A stretch of DNA of 64,000 nt from Amphritea sp. 1_MG-2023 (GCF_030547545.1 NZ_JAUOQE010000008.1:62001-126000), one strand, 5' to 3'. Numbered from the stretch's first letter, positions 19,199 to 32,680 are shown. Notes: generated from the sequence alone by a model not told the origin. Numbers and translations: made by a program.

Positions 19199-21312
19199 TG
19201 ACGATGATGGTGAATACTGTGAATAAAAATATTCAGGCGGGTAAACTGACGTACTCCGCTCTCGCTAAGATGGCGGGAATGGTCATCGGGTTGTGGATGC
19301 TGACTATCAATGCGATGGCCGCAGATGCAAAATTAATGGAATCCTCCTTTGTTTCATTGCCGGATAATAAGCTTGAGATACGTTTTGACTTTGATATGCC
19401 GCCCGCGTTGCCCAAATCTTATATGACGAATAGCCCCGCTCGAATAGTGCTCGATATGTGGGGGGTGGAAAATGCTCAAGATACGCGCATGTTGAGCGTT
19501 GAAAATGGTAATGTCGATAAGGTTAACTTCGCTCAGGTAGCGGGTCGCTTGAGAGTGGTTGTGGATCTGTTCGAAGCCTCTGCTTTTGAGAGTCGCACTG
19601 ATGGTAATAGTCTGTTTTTGACCGTTGGTGATCGTGAGATGTTAAAACAGCAGACCACGCAGGTTAGTCAAGCGGTGACATCGGATTCTAGGGCTCAGCC
19701 AGTACAATCTGATAAAACCCGCGTGCGAGGTGTTGATTTCGAGCGTACCGCTGACGGTGCGGGCCGAGTAGTTGTATCATTGACGGATGATCGAGCGGGT
19801 GTCGATGTTATAGAAGAGGGTAATAATGTTGTCGTAAACTTGCTGGGCGTGGATCTGTCTGCCGGCATGCAGAACCGTATCGATGTACAAGACTTTGCAA
19901 CCCCTGTTATGTTTATCGACTCAATGGCGTCGGGTGAAAATGTTTCTATTTTAATTAAACCGTCAGCTGAGCCTTATGATTACATGGTTTATCAGACCAA
20001 TAATCAGTTGGTAGTCGATCTGAAACCCATTACTCAGGCAGAACAGGATCGTATCGAAGAAGAGCGCTTCCCGTATAATGGCGAACGTATTGATCTGGAT
20101 TTCCAGAATGTAGAAGTGCGCTCGGTGCTACAGATTCTCGCAGAAGTGGCTGAAATGAACTTGGTGGTCAGCGATAATGTCGGCGGTAATATTACCCTGC
20201 GTTTGAAAAATGTACCTTGGGATCAGGCGTTGGATCTTATTTTGAATACCAACAAGCTCGATAAGCGTGAAATGGGTAATGTATTGCTCATTGGTACCGC
20301 TGAAGAGATTTCTGAGCGTGAACGTATCGAGTTGGAAAGCAGTAAGCAGGTGGAAGAATTAGCACCATTACGAACTGAGTTTATTCAGGTGGACTTTCGT
20401 AAAGCATCCGATATGGTGTCGCGTCTGAATGAGGCGAAACTGATCTCAGAAAGAGGTCTTATTCTGGCGGATGATGAAACTAACGTGTTGATGGTGCGGG
20501 AAACCGCCAGTCGTATGGAAGAGATTCGTTCAACCTTGCGTCGCTTTGATACTGAAGTGGCACAGGTGTTGATTGAAGCACGTTTGGTGACAGCCAATAC
20601 GACCGTATCAAAAGATCTAGGGGTGAGTTGGGGGCTTGGCTACGGGGATACCGATTCTTCGGGTAATGCGATCTCAATCGGTAGCAGTATTTCAGATGTA
20701 TCTACACCAGGTACTATTCCGAGTGGCTTAATGGTCGATCTGGGGGCTAACGCGACCTCGCCAGCGTCCGTAGCGATTGGACTGGCATCGAACAGTGCGC
20801 TGTTGCAGCTGGAACTATCTGCCCTAGAGTCCGATGGGCGTATTGAGGTAGTGTCTCAACCTAAGGTTGTAACCACCAATGGTAAGGTGGCTTTGATTGA
20901 ATCGGGTAGTGAAATCCCCTATGTTACAACCGATGATGATGGCGACACGGATACCGAGTTTAAAGATGTCGTGCTATCACTGGAGGTGACGCCTCGGATT
21001 AACCCGGGTGATCGTATCGCCATGGACTTAGTGATTAAGAAAGATTCCGTCGGTGAAACATTGTCCAATGGTGAAATTAGTATCATTAAAAACCTATTAG
21101 AAACCTCAGTTGTCGTACCTGATGGTCAAACCATTGTGTTAGGAGGAGTATTTGAGAATGAAACATCGAATACGGTGAATAAAACCCCATTGCTGGGCGA
21201 TCTTCCCGTGCTTGGTGCGCTGTTTCGAAATAAGTCGACGTCAAATTCAAAAACAGAGTTGCTGATTTTTATCACGCCTAAGCTGATAAAAGAGTCTCTG
21301 TCAGCTCAATAA
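19198..21312 (+). CDS. pilQ: Type IV pilus secretin PilQ
   Basis: A 704-residue outer-membrane secretin through which the pilus passes. The order is signal peptide (to about residue 42, ...INAMA), AMIN domain(s) (roughly 50-280) that bind peptidoglycan, and a secretin/TonB short N-terminal domain around [21 protein letters not shown]1-type domains follow ([16 protein letters not shown]), then the secretin barrel with [11 protein letters not shown] and the C-terminal [18 protein letters not shown]. Its start overlaps the pilP stop by one base. The last gene of the pil operon is followed 10 bp later by aroK, so pilus and shikimate genes may be co-transcribed. Confidence 0.97.
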   Translation: MTMMVNTVNKNIQAGKLTYSALAKMAGMVIGLWMLTINAMAADAKLMESSFVSLPDNKLEIRFDFDMPPALPKSYMTNSPARIVLDMWGVENAQDTRMLSVENGNVDKVNFAQVAGRLRVVVDLFEASAFESRTDGNSLFLTVGDREMLKQQTTQVSQAVTSDSRAQPVQSDKTRVRGVDFERTADGAGRVVVSLTDDRAGVDVIEEGNNVVVNLLGVDLSAGMQNRIDVQDFATPVMFIDSMASGENVSILIKPSAEPYDYMVYQTNNQLVVDLKPITQAEQDRIEEERFPYNGERIDLDFQNVEVRSVLQILAEVAEMNLVVSDNVGGNITLRLKNVPWDQALDLILNTNKLDKREMGNVLLIGTAEEISERERIELESSKQVEELAPLRTEFIQVDFRKASDMVSRLNEAKLISERGLILADDETNVLMVRETASRMEEIRSTLRRFDTEVAQVLIEARLVTANTTVSKDLGVSWGLGYGDTDSSGNAISIGSSISDVSTPGTIPSGLMVDLGANATSPASVAIGLASNSALLQLELSALESDGRIEVVSQPKVVTTNGKVALIESGSEIPYVTTDDDGDTDTEFKDVVLSLEVTPRINPGDRIAMDLVIKKDSVGETLSNGEISIIKNLLETSVVVPDGQTIVLGGVFENETSNTVNKTPLLGDLPVLGALFRNKSTSNSKTELLIFITPKLIKESLSAQ

Positions 21313-21322
21313 GGTTGTTGTA

Positions 21323-21841
21323 TTGAATATATTTCTAATTGGCCCTATGGGTGCTGGAAAAAGCACCATAGGGCGTCTTCTTTCCCAAGAATTAAAATTA
21401 AGTTTTGTAGATTCGGATAAAGTCATCGAGGAACTTGCGGGGGCCGATATTCCTTGGATTTTCGATGTTGAGGGCGAGACCGGCTTTCGTGATCGGGAAG
21501 CTAAGATTATTGATCAGCTGAGTGCTGAAGATAATCAGGTGTTAGCCACCGGTGGTGGTGCAGTGTTGCGTTCGGAAAATCGATCAAACCTTCAGGGCCG
21601 AGGAACCGTTGTCTATCTTCAGGCTTCGGTAGCGCAGCAGTTGGAACGGACGGCACGGGATAAAAACCGGCCGCTACTGCAAACCTCTGATCCTGAAACG
21701 GTGTTAAAAACATTGATGGAAGAGCGTCACCCGCTTTATTTGCAGGTGGCCGATGTTGTGGTAGATACCGAGCGACGTAACCCTAAAGCAGTGGTTACTG
21801 ATATACTGACGGAGCTTCGTGCACAGCAAATTATCAAATAG
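21323..21841 (+). CDS. aroK: Shikimate kinase
   Basis: A 172-residue P-loop kinase that phosphorylates shikimate in aromatic amino acid synthesis. The start is TTG at 21323 ([17 protein letters not shown]); no ATG fits the conserved beginning. Walker A is GPMGAGKST, followed by the shikimate site residues in [25 protein letters not shown] and LATGGGAVL. The lid carries the arginines in ARDKNRPLL. It lies directly before aroB, the classic aroKB pair. Confidence 0.97.
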   Translation: MNIFLIGPMGAGKSTIGRLLSQELKLSFVDSDKVIEELAGADIPWIFDVEGETGFRDREAKIIDQLSAEDNQVLATGGGAVLRSENRSNLQGRGTVVYLQASVAQQLERTARDKNRPLLQTSDPETVLKTLMEERHPLYLQVADVVVDTERRNPKAVVTDILTELRAQQIIK

Positions 21842-21854
21842 AGATAGCCCCTCC

Positions 21855-22931
21855 ATGCAAACGTTAAATGTAGAGCTTGCTGATCGCTCATACCCTATTT
21901 TTATTGGCACAGACCTGTTTCGTCGTGAATATTTGGCACCCTATATTAAGGGTAATCAGGTGTTGATCGTCAGTAACGAGACGGTGGCCCCTTTGTATCT
22001 CGATCAATTGAAGGCGGTTTTACCCGCGATTCAGGTGGATGAAGTTATTCTGCCGGATGGCGAGCAATTTAAAACGTTAGATCAACTGACGGTAGTGTAT
22101 GACGGCTTATTAACTCAACGACATAATCGTACCACGACGCTGATCGCACTCGGTGGTGGTGTTATCGGCGATATGACGGGGTTTGCTGCAGCCAGCTATC
22201 AACGAGGTGTTAATTTTATACAAATACCGACAACCTTGCTGTCTCAAGTCGATTCCTCTGTGGGCGGGAAGACAGGTGTTAATCATCCACTAGGTAAAAA
22301 CATGATTGGCGCTTTTCATCAGCCGCAGGTCGTACTGGCGAGTGTTGATGTATTGGCTACGCTGCCTGATCGTGAGTTATCGGCGGGGCTGGCAGAAGTG
22401 ATTAAGTATGGACTAGTCTATGATGCAGGCTTTCTCGATTGGCTTGAGAATAATATGCAGGGATTGATTGCGCGTGATAATGCATTATTGAGTCATGCTA
22501 TCTATCGTTCTTGCGAGTTGAAAGCTGAAGTGGTGGCGCAGGATGAAAAAGAAGCCGGCGTGCGGGCACTCTTGAATCTAGGTCATACCTTTGGTCATGC
22601 GATCGAGTCTTGTCAAGGTTATGGGAATTGGTTGCACGGCGAGGCTGTTGCTGTCGGTACGGTGATGGCTGCCGATCTATCAAGACGCTTGGGTTGGATC
22701 AATCATGACGCTTATCAACGCGTGGTACGTATAATGCAAGCGGCGAATCTACCGATTGCTGCGCCAGAAGGCATGACGGCCGATGAGTTTATGGCGTTAA
22801 TGGCTGTGGATAAAAAAGTGATTGATGGTCAGCTACGCTTGATTTTACTGCGCGAACTGGGAGCGGCGGTTGTGACTGATCAATTTGATCCACAGGCATT
22901 GCGACAAACGTTAAAGCACTTCACAGCTTAA
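21855..22931 (+). CDS. aroB: 3-dehydroquinate synthase
   Basis: The ATG at 21855 gives [18 protein letters not shown] and 358 residues, the normal size; the frame is open back into aroK but without family similarity. AroB converts DAHP to 3-dehydroquinate using NAD+ and a divalent metal. Seen are the NAD-binding [14 protein letters not shown], the active-site stretch [23 protein letters not shown], and metal ligands in [13 protein letters not shown] and HGEAVAVG. Located 13 bp after aroK and 13 bp before the DamX-like gene. Confidence 0.98.
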   Translation: MQTLNVELADRSYPIFIGTDLFRREYLAPYIKGNQVLIVSNETVAPLYLDQLKAVLPAIQVDEVILPDGEQFKTLDQLTVVYDGLLTQRHNRTTTLIALGGGVIGDMTGFAAASYQRGVNFIQIPTTLLSQVDSSVGGKTGVNHPLGKNMIGAFHQPQVVLASVDVLATLPDRELSAGLAEVIKYGLVYDAGFLDWLENNMQGLIARDNALLSHAIYRSCELKAEVVAQDEKEAGVRALLNLGHTFGHAIESCQGYGNWLHGEAVAVGTVMAADLSRRLGWINHDAYQRVVRIMQAANLPIAAPEGMTADEFMALMAVDKKVIDGQLRLILLRELGAAVVTDQFDPQALRQTLKHFTA

Positions 22932-22944
22932 AAGGGGCGTGCAG

Positions 22945-24531
22945 ATGGCAGAAGTTGAAACAAATAGCGTTGCAGCGCTGACCGATGCTTTCTTGCAGGC
23001 AGAGCAGCGGAAGGGTTTCTTTTTTGAGCCATCATCGCGCTTACAGATGTTGGAAAAACTCGAACATCTGAGTCGCTTTAGTGATTTTTTGTTATTAGTG
23101 TCGGGGCCCTCAGGCGCCGGTAAAACGGTACTGATTCGGCAATTGCAGGCGGCGCAAAGCGACCGTACGCTAAGGATCTGTGCCATCGATGGGCGGCAGA
23201 CGTCTAGCTTGAATGGTTTACTCGTGTCGTTGAGTGAGCAGCTCAGTCCTGAGCTTGATATTCAGGCGGATAATCAAGCGATGCTCAATGCCATTTACAG
23301 TTTTGCTCAGGTGATGGCTGCAGAGCATATTCAATGGGTTATTATCATTGATAATGCGGATGAGCTGGAAAAGCCCGCGATTCAGTTGTTACTGCAGATG
23401 TTAAGTGAGGCGCAAGGGTTACCGCTCAAACCTCATCTGTTAATGGCGGTAGGCGAGGATTTTCTGGCGCAGCTACAAGCGTATGATGAGTATGAGTTAT
23501 TAGACGCTCAGGTACATCAGTTGGTGCTCGAGCCGTTTACGTTCACCGAAGCCCGTAGTTATCTGCTGCAACGATATAGTGCTGCGACCTCTCTCAATGA
23601 AAAACAGCTACAGGCCATTTATACGGCCTCCGAAGGCTATCCTGGAAGGCTAAATCAGCAAACTGAACAGTTATTTCGTTCGGGGACAGTGAAAAAAACG
23701 CTGCCATCGGTTTCTCTGACGCGTACCCATTATGCTGGTATGGCGGCGCTAATGCTGGTCTTGCTGTTGAGTAGCTTATGGCTGTATTGGCCAGAGAGTG
23801 ACGTGGCTAAAACTAGAACGCAGGTAGAAATTCAGGTACCAGTTGAGGCGGAGCCAGTGATGGCGGGATCTGAATCATGGGGCAGCGATGATGGTATTCA
23901 GCCGCAGCCGAGCTATCGTGAAACATTGGCGGCGTCCTCCTCTGTCGCCGCATCGAAGGCTGCAACAGCACAACAGCAGGATGTTGTAACCAAGGTGACG
24001 CCGCCGAGCGTGGCATCAGCTAGCGCGCTGATGGCTGATAGCTCTGTTGCGAAAGTCGATGCTGTCGAGCCGTCAGAGCCGGTGATCAAGCCGCCGCAGC
24101 CAGCGGTGCCAGCGGAGAAGACTCAAGTGACGCCCTCGGCCGAGCCCATCGCTAAAGTTGAGGCGGCTAAAACAGTCAAAACCGTCGCCTCAGCTAAGCC
24201 CTCTGTCGCCGCTACTCGTGCGGAAAAATTGACCGAGGCTGAGCAAATGCTGATGAGTTGGCCTGCTACCGGTTATACCTTGCAGATGCTGGGTGCGGGG
24301 CAGCGTAGTAGTGCAGAGAAGTTTATTCGTGCTCAGGCAGAGCCGCAAAAGTTTTATATGTTTCAAACCCGTTACAAAAATAAGCCTTGGTTTGTGGTAG
24401 TCTATGGTCAGTATAAAGACCGTAATGCCGCGCACACTGCCGTGGCTGTACTCCCTTCAGCACTGACTAAGCTGAAGCCTTGGGCGAGGACGATTCAGGG
24501 GATTCAGGCGGATATAGCGACCAGAAAATAG
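22945..24531 (+). CDS. damX: DamX-like protein: AAA ATPase domain fused to a septal SPOR domain
   Basis: A 528-residue protein. The N-terminal ExeA-type AAA domain has Walker A GPSGAGKT (residues 54-61) and a Walker B-like WVIIIDNADEL. One membrane helix follows near 262-284 (MAALMLVLLLSSLWLYW). A long Ala/Val/Pro/Lys-rich periplasmic linker leads to a C-terminal SPOR domain beginning at GYTLQMLGAG. SPOR domains localise proteins to the division site by binding denuded glycans. The position between aroB and gltB matches the damX locus. The start at ATG 22945 is preferred over GTG 22939 because AAAGGGG at 22931-22937 is correctly spaced from it. Walker residues look intact, so ATP binding is possible, which not all DamX relatives keep. 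Confidence 0.87.
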   Translation: MAEVETNSVAALTDAFLQAEQRKGFFFEPSSRLQMLEKLEHLSRFSDFLLLVSGPSGAGKTVLIRQLQAAQSDRTLRICAIDGRQTSSLNGLLVSLSEQLSPELDIQADNQAMLNAIYSFAQVMAAEHIQWVIIIDNADELEKPAIQLLLQMLSEAQGLPLKPHLLMAVGEDFLAQLQAYDEYELLDAQVHQLVLEPFTFTEARSYLLQRYSAATSLNEKQLQAIYTASEGYPGRLNQQTEQLFRSGTVKKTLPSVSLTRTHYAGMAALMLVLLLSSLWLYWPESDVAKTRTQVEIQVPVEAEPVMAGSESWGSDDGIQPQPSYRETLAASSSVAASKAATAQQQDVVTKVTPPSVASASALMADSSVAKVDAVEPSEPVIKPPQPAVPAEKTQVTPSAEPIAKVEAAKTVKTVASAKPSVAATRAEKLTEAEQMLMSWPATGYTLQMLGAGQRSSAEKFIRAQAEPQKFYMFQTRYKNKPWFVVVYGQYKDRNAAHTAVAVLPSALTKLKPWARTIQGIQADIATRK

Positions 24532-24705
24532 AATTTTTTTGTCTTACCTCGGTAAACAAAAATATAGTCTGTCTTGCTTATAATTTGTCCTTCCTACCCT
24601 CGCTGTGTAAAATACCTGTCCCTTTTTCCCTGCATTGACAATTGTAGCTGGAATGTTGTGGATGCAATATATTGATAAACAAGAACTTTTTGGTGGGATT
24701 CGTTT

Positions 24706-27700
24706 ATGAGCATAGGTCTGTATCGCCCTAGTGAGTTCAAAGACAACTGTGGTTTTGGCCTGATGGCCCATATGCAAGGTGAACCGAGCCACAACGTATT
24801 GTTGAAGGCGATTGAAGCACTAGCATGTATGACCCACCGTGGTGGGATCGCGGCTGACGGCAAAACCGGAGATGGCTGTGGGTTATTGATGCAGAAGCCG
24901 GATGCATTTTTTCGTGCTGCTGCAAAGAGCGACCTTGGGGTTGAGTTGGGGGATAATTATGCCGTCGGCATGGTGTTCCTATCAAAAGAGCCAGCCCTCG
25001 CGGCGGCTGCACGGGAAGTGTTAAATAATGAATTGGCAGCGCAGGGATTGACCGTTGCCGGTTGGCGAGTGGTGCCGACGGATCCAAGTTGTTTGGGACC
25101 GATTGCAAAAGACACTCTGCCATTGATTGAACAGGTGTTTGTGACGAGTGATAAAGCCGAGCGTGAATTTGCGGTTAGCTTATATACATCGCGTCGCAAG
25201 GCTGAGATCGCGTTGAGTGCAGATAGCGATTTCTATATCTGTAGTTTATCGGATAAGGTTATTTCCTATAAAGGCCTGACAATGCCGGTTGATCTACCGG
25301 TGTTTTATCAGGACTTGAGTGACGAACGTCTGGAAACCGCTATCTGTACTTACCATCAGCGTTTCTCGACCAACACCGCACCGCGGTGGCCGTTAGCTCA
25401 GCCGTTCCGTTTGTTGGCACACAATGGTGAGATTAATACCATTGAGGGTAACCGTAACTGGTCGCGTGCCCGTTCCAGTAAGTTTGCGACTGAATTGCTG
25501 CCGCATGTGGATGAGTTACAGCCGATCGTGAATACCACTGGTTCAGACTCCTCGAGTATGGATAACATGCTGGAATTCCTGATGGTCGGTGGCATGGATC
25601 TGTACCGTGCTGCGCGAATGATTGTGCCGCCTGCTTGGCAGAATGTGGATACCATGGATGCCGAACTACGCGCATTCTATGACTACAACTCCATGCATAT
25701 GGAGCCTTGGGATGGCCCTGCCGGTATGGTGATGACTGACGGCCGCTTCGCGGTGTGTATGTTGGATCGTAATGGCTTGCGTCCGTCTCGTTGGGTGATG
25801 ACCAGTGATGGCTTGATCTGTACCGCGTCCGAGATTGGCGTGTTTAACTATCAGCCTGAAGATGTGGTTTCGCAGGGGCGTGTCGGACCGGGGCAAATTT
25901 TGTCTATTGATACTCAAACCGGTGAAGTATTGCATACTGCCGATGTTGATGATCGATTGAAAAAAGCTCAGCCGTATAAGCAGTGGATGCGTGAAAATGC
26001 GTTACCACTCGAGCAAACCATGAACTTGACGGAAGAGTCGAAATCTTTCTGTGAGATGACCCCAGAAGAGGTCAGAACACACATGAAGATGTTCCAAGTG
26101 ACCTATGAAGAGCGGGATCAAATCCTGCGTCCACTGGGTGAGTCAGGTATGGAAGCCGTGGGTTCCATGGGTGATGATAAACCCATGGCGGTGTTGTCCT
26201 CCAAGGTTCGTTCTGTTTACGACTATTTCCGACAGCAGTTTGCTCAGGTTACCAATCCGCCAATCGATCCATTGCGTGAAGCGATCGTTATGTCGCTGGA
26301 AACCTGCATTGGTGCAGAGCGAAACGTGTTTGAAGAAACGCCAGCGCATGCGCGTCGCGTTATTTTGACCACACCGGTTTTGTCAGCGAGTAAGTTTTTA
26401 CGGCTGAAAAACAACACCGTTGATGGTTTTGGCGTGGCGCAGATTGATCTTAATTACGACCCTGCAGAGATGGATTTGCACGCGGCGATTGAGTCAGTTG
26501 CGGATCAAGCTGAAGCGCTGGTTCGTTCCGGTAAAGTTATTATTATTCTGTCTGATTTTGCGATTGCAGAGGGCCGCTTGCCGGTTCATGCGGCGATGGC
26601 AACCGGTGCCGTACATCATCGTCTAATCAATAAGGGACTCCGAGCCGATGCCAATATTCTGGTAGAAACCGGTACCGTGCGAGATCCACATCACTTTGCC
26701 GTGCTGTTTGGCTTTGGTGCAACGGCGGTTTACCCCTACCTTGCGTATCGTGTTCTGACCGATCTCTGTGCTACCGGTGAGATGCAGATGGATTGGCTTG
26801 ATAGCCATGAAAACTATCGTAAAGGGATTAAGAAAGGCTTGATGAAGATCCTTTCGAAGATGGGGATCTCTACGGTTGCATCTTATCGTGGTGCGCAGCT
26901 GTTTGAAGCCGTGGGGGTGAGCTCCGAGGTGGTAGATCTGTGCTTCTCGGGCGTAGCGAGTCGCATCGAAGGCGCAGATTTCAGCGATTTCCAGAAAGAT
27001 CAGCAGCTCCTAGCGAATGAAGCTTGGGTGGCACGCAAGAAGATTCAGCAGGGTGGTTTGCTGAAGTATGTGCATGGGGGTGAATATCACGCCTATAACC
27101 CCGATGTTGTTCGTACCATTCATACGGCTGTTCGTAGTGGTGATACCGCCGACTATCAGGCGTATGCTGACCTAGTGAATAAGCGCGGAGTGGCCACCAT
27201 TCGTGATCTGTTGGGCTTACGTAAAGGCGTTCAGCCGATTGCGTTGAGTGAAGTTGAGCCGGTGGAAAACCTGTTTAAACGATTCGATTCGGCGGCCATG
27301 TCGCTCGGTGCTCTTTCGCCTGAAGCGCATGAGTGCTTGGCGATGGCCATGAACGAGCTAGGTGGACGTTCGAATTCAGGAGAGGGGGGTGAAGACCCTG
27401 CTCGTCACGGTACCAACCGACGTTCAAAAATTAAGCAGGTGGCCTCGGGTCGCTTTGGTGTCACGCCTGAATACCTAATCAATGCCGATGTGATGCAGAT
27501 TAAGGTTGCTCAAGGTGCTAAGCCGGGTGAAGGTGGTCAGTTGCCGGGTGGTAAGGTCAATAGTCTCATCGCACGACTGCGGTACTCGGTACCCGGTGTG
27601 ACACTCATTTCACCGCCGCCGCATCATGATATCTATTCGATTGAAGATTTGGCGCAACTGATTTTTGACCTTAAACAGGTTAATCCTGAAGGGTTAGTCT

Positions 27701-29160
27701 CGGTCAAACTGGTCTCTCGTCCAGGTGTTGGCACGATTGCCTGTGGTGTTGCTAAGGCATACGCCGATCTGATTACTATCTCCGGTTACGATGGTGGTAC
27801 AGCGGCAAGCCCATTGACCTCGGTTCACTATGCGGGCTCCCCTTGGGAACTCGGGTTAGCGGATGCGCATCAATCACTACGCGGTAATCACTTGCGTGGC
27901 AAGATTCGTTTGCAAACCGATGGCGGTTTAAAAACGGGCTTAGATGTTGTGAAAGCCGCTATTCTAGGTGCGGAAAGCTTCGGTTTCGGTACTATGCCGA
28001 TGGTAGCTGTCGGCTGTAAGTATCTACGTATTTGTCATTTGAATAACTGTGCCACGGGTGTAGCAACACAGAACGAGGAGCTGCGCGAGAAGCATTATCG
28101 CGGCACCGTAGAGATGGTGAAGAACTATTTCCGTTTTGTGGCTGAAGAGACGCGTCAGTGGATGGCCTCTGTCGGGGTGCGTTCACTGGAAGAGTTAGTC
28201 GGACGGGTTGATCTACTGGAGCTGCTCGAAGGAACAACGGAGAAGCATGGCAAACTTGATTTGTCACCGTTGATCTCAGATGCCGGTATTCCCGCTGAAT
28301 ATCCGCAAACCTGTCAGGTTGAGCATAATGATCCTTATGATACAGGGGCACTGAATAGCAAAATGCTCGCGCTGATCGAGCAGGCGATCAATGATAAGTC
28401 GGGTGCTGAATATGACCTCGTCATTACCAACTGTGATCGTTCGGTCGGTGCCCGTACATCCGGCGCCATTGCACGCGTTCACGGTAATCTCGGTATGTCT
28501 GATGCACCGGTTCGCTTTAACTTTACCGGTCATGCGGGTCAAAGTTTTGGTGTTTGGAACGCAGGCGGCCAAGAGTTATATCTCAAGGGTGATGCCAATG
28601 ACTACGTCGGTAAGGGTATGGCGGGCGGCAAGATTGTTATCAGCCAGCCTGATGTAGTCACCTACGCCAGCAATGAAACCGCGATTATCGGTAATACCTG
28701 TCTGTACGGCGCAACCGGCGGTAAGCTGTATGCAGCCGGTAGTGCGGGTGAGCGTTTTGCGGTGCGTAACTCGGGTTGTCATGCGGTCATCGAAGGGGCG
28801 GGTGATCACTGTTGTGAATACATGACGGGCGGACTGGTCACCGTGTTGGGTCAAACCGGCTATAACTTCGGTGCGGGTATGACCGGTGGCTTCGCTTATG
28901 TATTAGATATGGATAACACCTTTGTTGATAAGTACAACCATGAGTTGGTGGATATTCACCGGGTTGCACCACAACAAATGGAAGAATATAAAAACCACCT
29001 ACGTTCAGTGATCATCGGTTTTGTTCAAGAAACCGGTAGTCAGTGGGGGCAGCAGATGGTTGACAATTTTGATGATTATATCGGTCGGTTCTGGTTGGTT
29101 AAGCCAAAAGCCGCCAGTCTGGGAGAGCTGCTGACTGATATGCGCTCTCGTCCGGAGTGA
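24706..29160 (+). CDS. gltB: Glutamate synthase (NADPH) large subunit
   Basis: A 1484-residue enzyme that makes glutamate from glutamine and 2-oxoglutarate. After a short propeptide comes Cys15 (in DNCGFGL), the nucleophile of the class II amidotransferase domain (about 15-430). The central domain and then the FMN-binding synthase domain follow ([27 protein letters not shown]). The 3Fe-4S cysteines are C1104, C1110 and C1115, and the C-terminal beta-helix has the GXGXG-type repeats [15 protein letters not shown]. Length and all key residues fit. It pairs with gltD, 72 bp downstream; the gap holds a perfect hairpin. Confidence 0.98.
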   Translation: MSIGLYRPSEFKDNCGFGLMAHMQGEPSHNVLLKAIEALACMTHRGGIAADGKTGDGCGLLMQKPDAFFRAAAKSDLGVELGDNYAVGMVFLSKEPALAAAAREVLNNELAAQGLTVAGWRVVPTDPSCLGPIAKDTLPLIEQVFVTSDKAEREFAVSLYTSRRKAEIALSADSDFYICSLSDKVISYKGLTMPVDLPVFYQDLSDERLETAICTYHQRFSTNTAPRWPLAQPFRLLAHNGEINTIEGNRNWSRARSSKFATELLPHVDELQPIVNTTGSDSSSMDNMLEFLMVGGMDLYRAARMIVPPAWQNVDTMDAELRAFYDYNSMHMEPWDGPAGMVMTDGRFAVCMLDRNGLRPSRWVMTSDGLICTASEIGVFNYQPEDVVSQGRVGPGQILSIDTQTGEVLHTADVDDRLKKAQPYKQWMRENALPLEQTMNLTEESKSFCEMTPEEVRTHMKMFQVTYEERDQILRPLGESGMEAVGSMGDDKPMAVLSSKVRSVYDYFRQQFAQVTNPPIDPLREAIVMSLETCIGAERNVFEETPAHARRVILTTPVLSASKFLRLKNNTVDGFGVAQIDLNYDPAEMDLHAAIESVADQAEALVRSGKVIIILSDFAIAEGRLPVHAAMATGAVHHRLINKGLRADANILVETGTVRDPHHFAVLFGFGATAVYPYLAYRVLTDLCATGEMQMDWLDSHENYRKGIKKGLMKILSKMGISTVASYRGAQLFEAVGVSSEVVDLCFSGVASRIEGADFSDFQKDQQLLANEAWVARKKIQQGGLLKYVHGGEYHAYNPDVVRTIHTAVRSGDTADYQAYADLVNKRGVATIRDLLGLRKGVQPIALSEVEPVENLFKRFDSAAMSLGALSPEAHECLAMAMNELGGRSNSGEGGEDPARHGTNRRSKIKQVASGRFGVTPEYLINADVMQIKVAQGAKPGEGGQLPGGKVNSLIARLRYSVPGVTLISPPPHHDIYSIEDLAQLIFDLKQVNPEGLVSVKLVSRPGVGTIACGVAKAYADLITISGYDGGTAASPLTSVHYAGSPWELGLADAHQSLRGNHLRGKIRLQTDGGLKTGLDVVKAAILGAESFGFGTMPMVAVGCKYLRICHLNNCATGVATQNEELREKHYRGTVEMVKNYFRFVAEETRQWMASVGVRSLEELVGRVDLLELLEGTTEKHGKLDLSPLISDAGIPAEYPQTCQVEHNDPYDTGALNSKMLALIEQAINDKSGAEYDLVITNCDRSVGARTSGAIARVHGNLGMSDAPVRFNFTGHAGQSFGVWNAGGQELYLKGDANDYVGKGMAGGKIVISQPDVVTYASNETAIIGNTCLYGATGGKLYAAGSAGERFAVRNSGCHAVIEGAGDHCCEYMTGGLVTVLGQTGYNFGAGMTGGFAYVLDMDNTFVDKYNHELVDIHRVAPQQMEEYKNHLRSVIIGFVQETGSQWGQQMVDNFDDYIGRFWLVKPKAASLGELLTDMRSRPE

Positions 29161-29192
29161 TGGGTTCATCGAACAGGTGTTTAGTGATAGCT

Positions 29193-29214
29193 GTGTCTGC
29201 CTGCGGGCAGACAC
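29193..29214 (+). other. Intercistronic hairpin between gltB and gltD
   Basis: GTGTCTGCC at 29193-29201 and GGCAGACAC at 29206-29214 are perfect 9-bp GC-rich arms around the 4-base loop TGCG. No T-run follows; the next bases lead to the gltD ribosome site (GGGGTGAAGA). It is likely to form in the gltBD mRNA and to stabilise or separate the two parts of the message rather than end it. Confidence 0.65.
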
Positions 29215-29229
29215 TATTAGGCGGGGTGA

Positions 29230-30654
<1,425 letters not shown>

Positions 30655-30670
30655 TTATCTGCCTGTTTGA

Positions 30671-30699
30671 AAAAGGTCGCTTCGGCGGCCTTTTTTTAT
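30671..30699 (+). terminator. Rho-independent terminator of gltBD with a UUCG tetraloop
   Basis: AAAAGGTCGC, loop TTCG, GCGGCCTTTTTTT: a strong stem closed by the very stable C(UUCG)G tetraloop with seven T after it, 16 bases beyond the gltD stop. Confidence 0.93.
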
Positions 30700-30797
30700 C
30701 TTTATGTTACCGGTCAGCAAACAGGAGAGTTGTTCGCGCCGATGTGTAAAAACCTGTAAAATGCCTTCCAGTTTTGAATCTGAATCGAGAAAAAGCC

Positions 30798-31862
30798 ATG
30801 GCTGAATTGAAGAATGATCGTTTTCTGCGCGCGTTGATGCGTGAGCCTGTCGATGTGACACCGGTATGGATGATGCGTCAGGCAGGTCGTTATCTGCCAG
30901 AGTATCGTGCTACCCGTGCTCAGGCGGGTGATTTTATGAGTCTGTGCAAGAATAAAGAGCTGGCGTGCGAAGTGACGATTCAGCCATTAGAGCGATACGA
31001 TCTTGATGCCGCGATTCTGTTTTCCGATATTCTGACTATCCCCGATGCCATGGGGCTAGGTCTGTACTTCGAAGCAGGTGAAGGGCCTAAGTTTAGTAAG
31101 ATCATTCGTACTGAAGCCGATGTTGATGCGCTGTCAGTACCTGATTCAGCTCGAGACCTGGATTATGTAATGGATGCGGTTAAAACCATCCGTTCTGAGC
31201 TGAATGGCCGCGTACCCTTGATCGGTTTCTCTGGCAGCCCCTGGACGCTGGCAACCTATATGGTAGAGGGCGGTTCGAGTAAAGATTTTCGGCATATCAA
31301 GCAGATGATGTATGCGACCCCAGAGGTGCTGCATCAACTGTTAGATAAGCTCGCTGAGTCAGTCGCCGATTACCTAAATCAGCAAATTCTGAGTGGTGCG
31401 CAGGCAGTACAGATCTTTGATACTTGGGGGGGGGTGCTGAGTGGTCCAATGTATCAACTGTTCTCCCTTAACTATATGCAGAAGATTGCTAATGGTTTGA
31501 TCCGTGAACATGACGGCCGTACTGTTCCGGTGATTATGTTTACTAAGAACGGTGGACAGTGGCTTGAGGCGATGACCGAAGCTGGTGCCGATGCCTTAGG
31601 ATTGGATTGGACCATCAATATTGATGATGCCCGTGCTCGAGTCGGTGATAAAGTGGCCTTGCAAGGTAATATGGATCCTTCTGTGTTGTATGGGTCTGCC
31701 GATTGTATTCGTACCGAAGTGGCGGATATTCTGGCGCGTTACGGCAGTGGTCCCGGCCATGTATTCAACCTCGGACACGGTATTCATCAGTTTGTCGATC
31801 CGGATCAGCCGAAAATTTTTGTTGATGCGGTGCATGAGCTCAGTGCTCAGTATCACGATTAA
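30798..31862 (+). CDS. hemE: Uroporphyrinogen decarboxylase
   Basis: HemE removes four carboxyl groups from uroporphyrinogen III to give coproporphyrinogen III in haem synthesis. The ATG at 30798 gives [19 protein letters not shown] and 354 residues, the exact family size; an in-frame ATG at 30774 has no support. Signatures are [31 protein letters not shown] (catalytic aspartate) and [17 protein letters not shown], plus [13 protein letters not shown] near the end. It stands alone between two terminators. Confidence 0.98.
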   Translation: MAELKNDRFLRALMREPVDVTPVWMMRQAGRYLPEYRATRAQAGDFMSLCKNKELACEVTIQPLERYDLDAAILFSDILTIPDAMGLGLYFEAGEGPKFSKIIRTEADVDALSVPDSARDLDYVMDAVKTIRSELNGRVPLIGFSGSPWTLATYMVEGGSSKDFRHIKQMMYATPEVLHQLLDKLAESVADYLNQQILSGAQAVQIFDTWGGVLSGPMYQLFSLNYMQKIANGLIREHDGRTVPVIMFTKNGGQWLEAMTEAGADALGLDWTINIDDARARVGDKVALQGNMDPSVLYGSADCIRTEVADILARYGSGPGHVFNLGHGIHQFVDPDQPKIFVDAVHELSAQYHD

Positions 31863-31880
31863 CAGACTCGATGTTAAATA

Positions 31881-31902
31881 AGAGGGCGCAAAGCCCTCTT
31901 TT
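31881..31902 (+). terminator. Terminator of hemE
   Basis: AGAGGGC (31881-31887) and GCCCTCT (31893-31899) around a 5-base loop, followed by TTT. It lies 19 bases beyond the hemE stop and just before the carbonic anhydrase start; the T-run is short, so some readthrough into the next gene is likely. Confidence 0.75.
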
Positions 31903-31920
31903 GTTATGCAGCGGAAGATC

Positions 31921-32646
31921 ATGAAACGACTGACTCAGCTTTTAGATAGTAATCGGCAGTGGGCCGAACAGATTAGCCAAGATGATCCGCATTTTTTTGA
32001 AACCCTCGCGCAGCAACAGGCGCCAGAATATCTCTGGATTGGCTGCTCTGATAGCCGCGTGCCAGCCAATGAAATTGTGGGTATGTTACCGGGCGAACTG
32101 TTTGTGCATCGGAATGTATCCAACCTTGTTATCCACACGGATATGAATTGTCTCTCTGTGATTCAGTATGCGGTACAGGTACTTAAGGTTAAACATATTA
32201 TGGTGGTGGGCCATTATGGCTGTGGTGGTGTTAAGGCCGCCTTAGAAAGTAGTCGTCATGGATTGATCGATAATTGGTTGCGACAGATACGTAAGGTTAA
32301 TCAGAAGCACAGTGAGTTGCTGTCGGCTTGGGATCATTCTCATCAGCAGCTCGATCGGTTGTGTGAGCTTAATGTCATTGAACAGGCGTTTAATGTCTGT
32401 GAAACCACCATTATTCAGGATGCTTGGGCCGCAGGGCAGGAGATCACCGTGCATGGCTGGATCTATGGCTTGAATGATGGCCTAGTGAATGATCTAGAGT
32501 TTAATGCGTCCGAGGATGCAGAGGTTGAAGCGCAATACAATCTGGCGATCAGTAAAATCGAAGCGTTGCGACAGTTAGCGCTGGTCTCAGAAAAAGGTCA
32601 TAACGCGAGAAATTTGTGGGACAGAGTGCGGCAGCTGTTTAATTAA
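31921..32646 (+). CDS. can: Beta-class carbonic anhydrase
   Basis: Interconverts CO2 and bicarbonate in the cytoplasm. From ATG 31921 the protein has 241 residues, and the zinc ligands fall at the same numbers as in Escherichia coli Can: Cys42 and Asp44 in WIGCSDSRVPAN, His98 and Cys101 in GHYGCGG. The frame is open to an ATG at 31906, but that lies against the hemE terminator and would break the family numbering. GGAAG three to four bases before 31921 is a closely spaced ribosome site. The gene ends in a strong shared terminator. Confidence 0.97.
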   Translation: MKRLTQLLDSNRQWAEQISQDDPHFFETLAQQQAPEYLWIGCSDSRVPANEIVGMLPGELFVHRNVSNLVIHTDMNCLSVIQYAVQVLKVKHIMVVGHYGCGGVKAALESSRHGLIDNWLRQIRKVNQKHSELLSAWDHSHQQLDRLCELNVIEQAFNVCETTIIQDAWAAGQEITVHGWIYGLNDGLVNDLEFNASEDAEVEAQYNLAISKIEALRQLALVSEKGHNARNLWDRVRQLFN

Positions 32647-32680
32647 GGCGGCCAATGCTGTTGTGTTGCTGGCAAAAATA

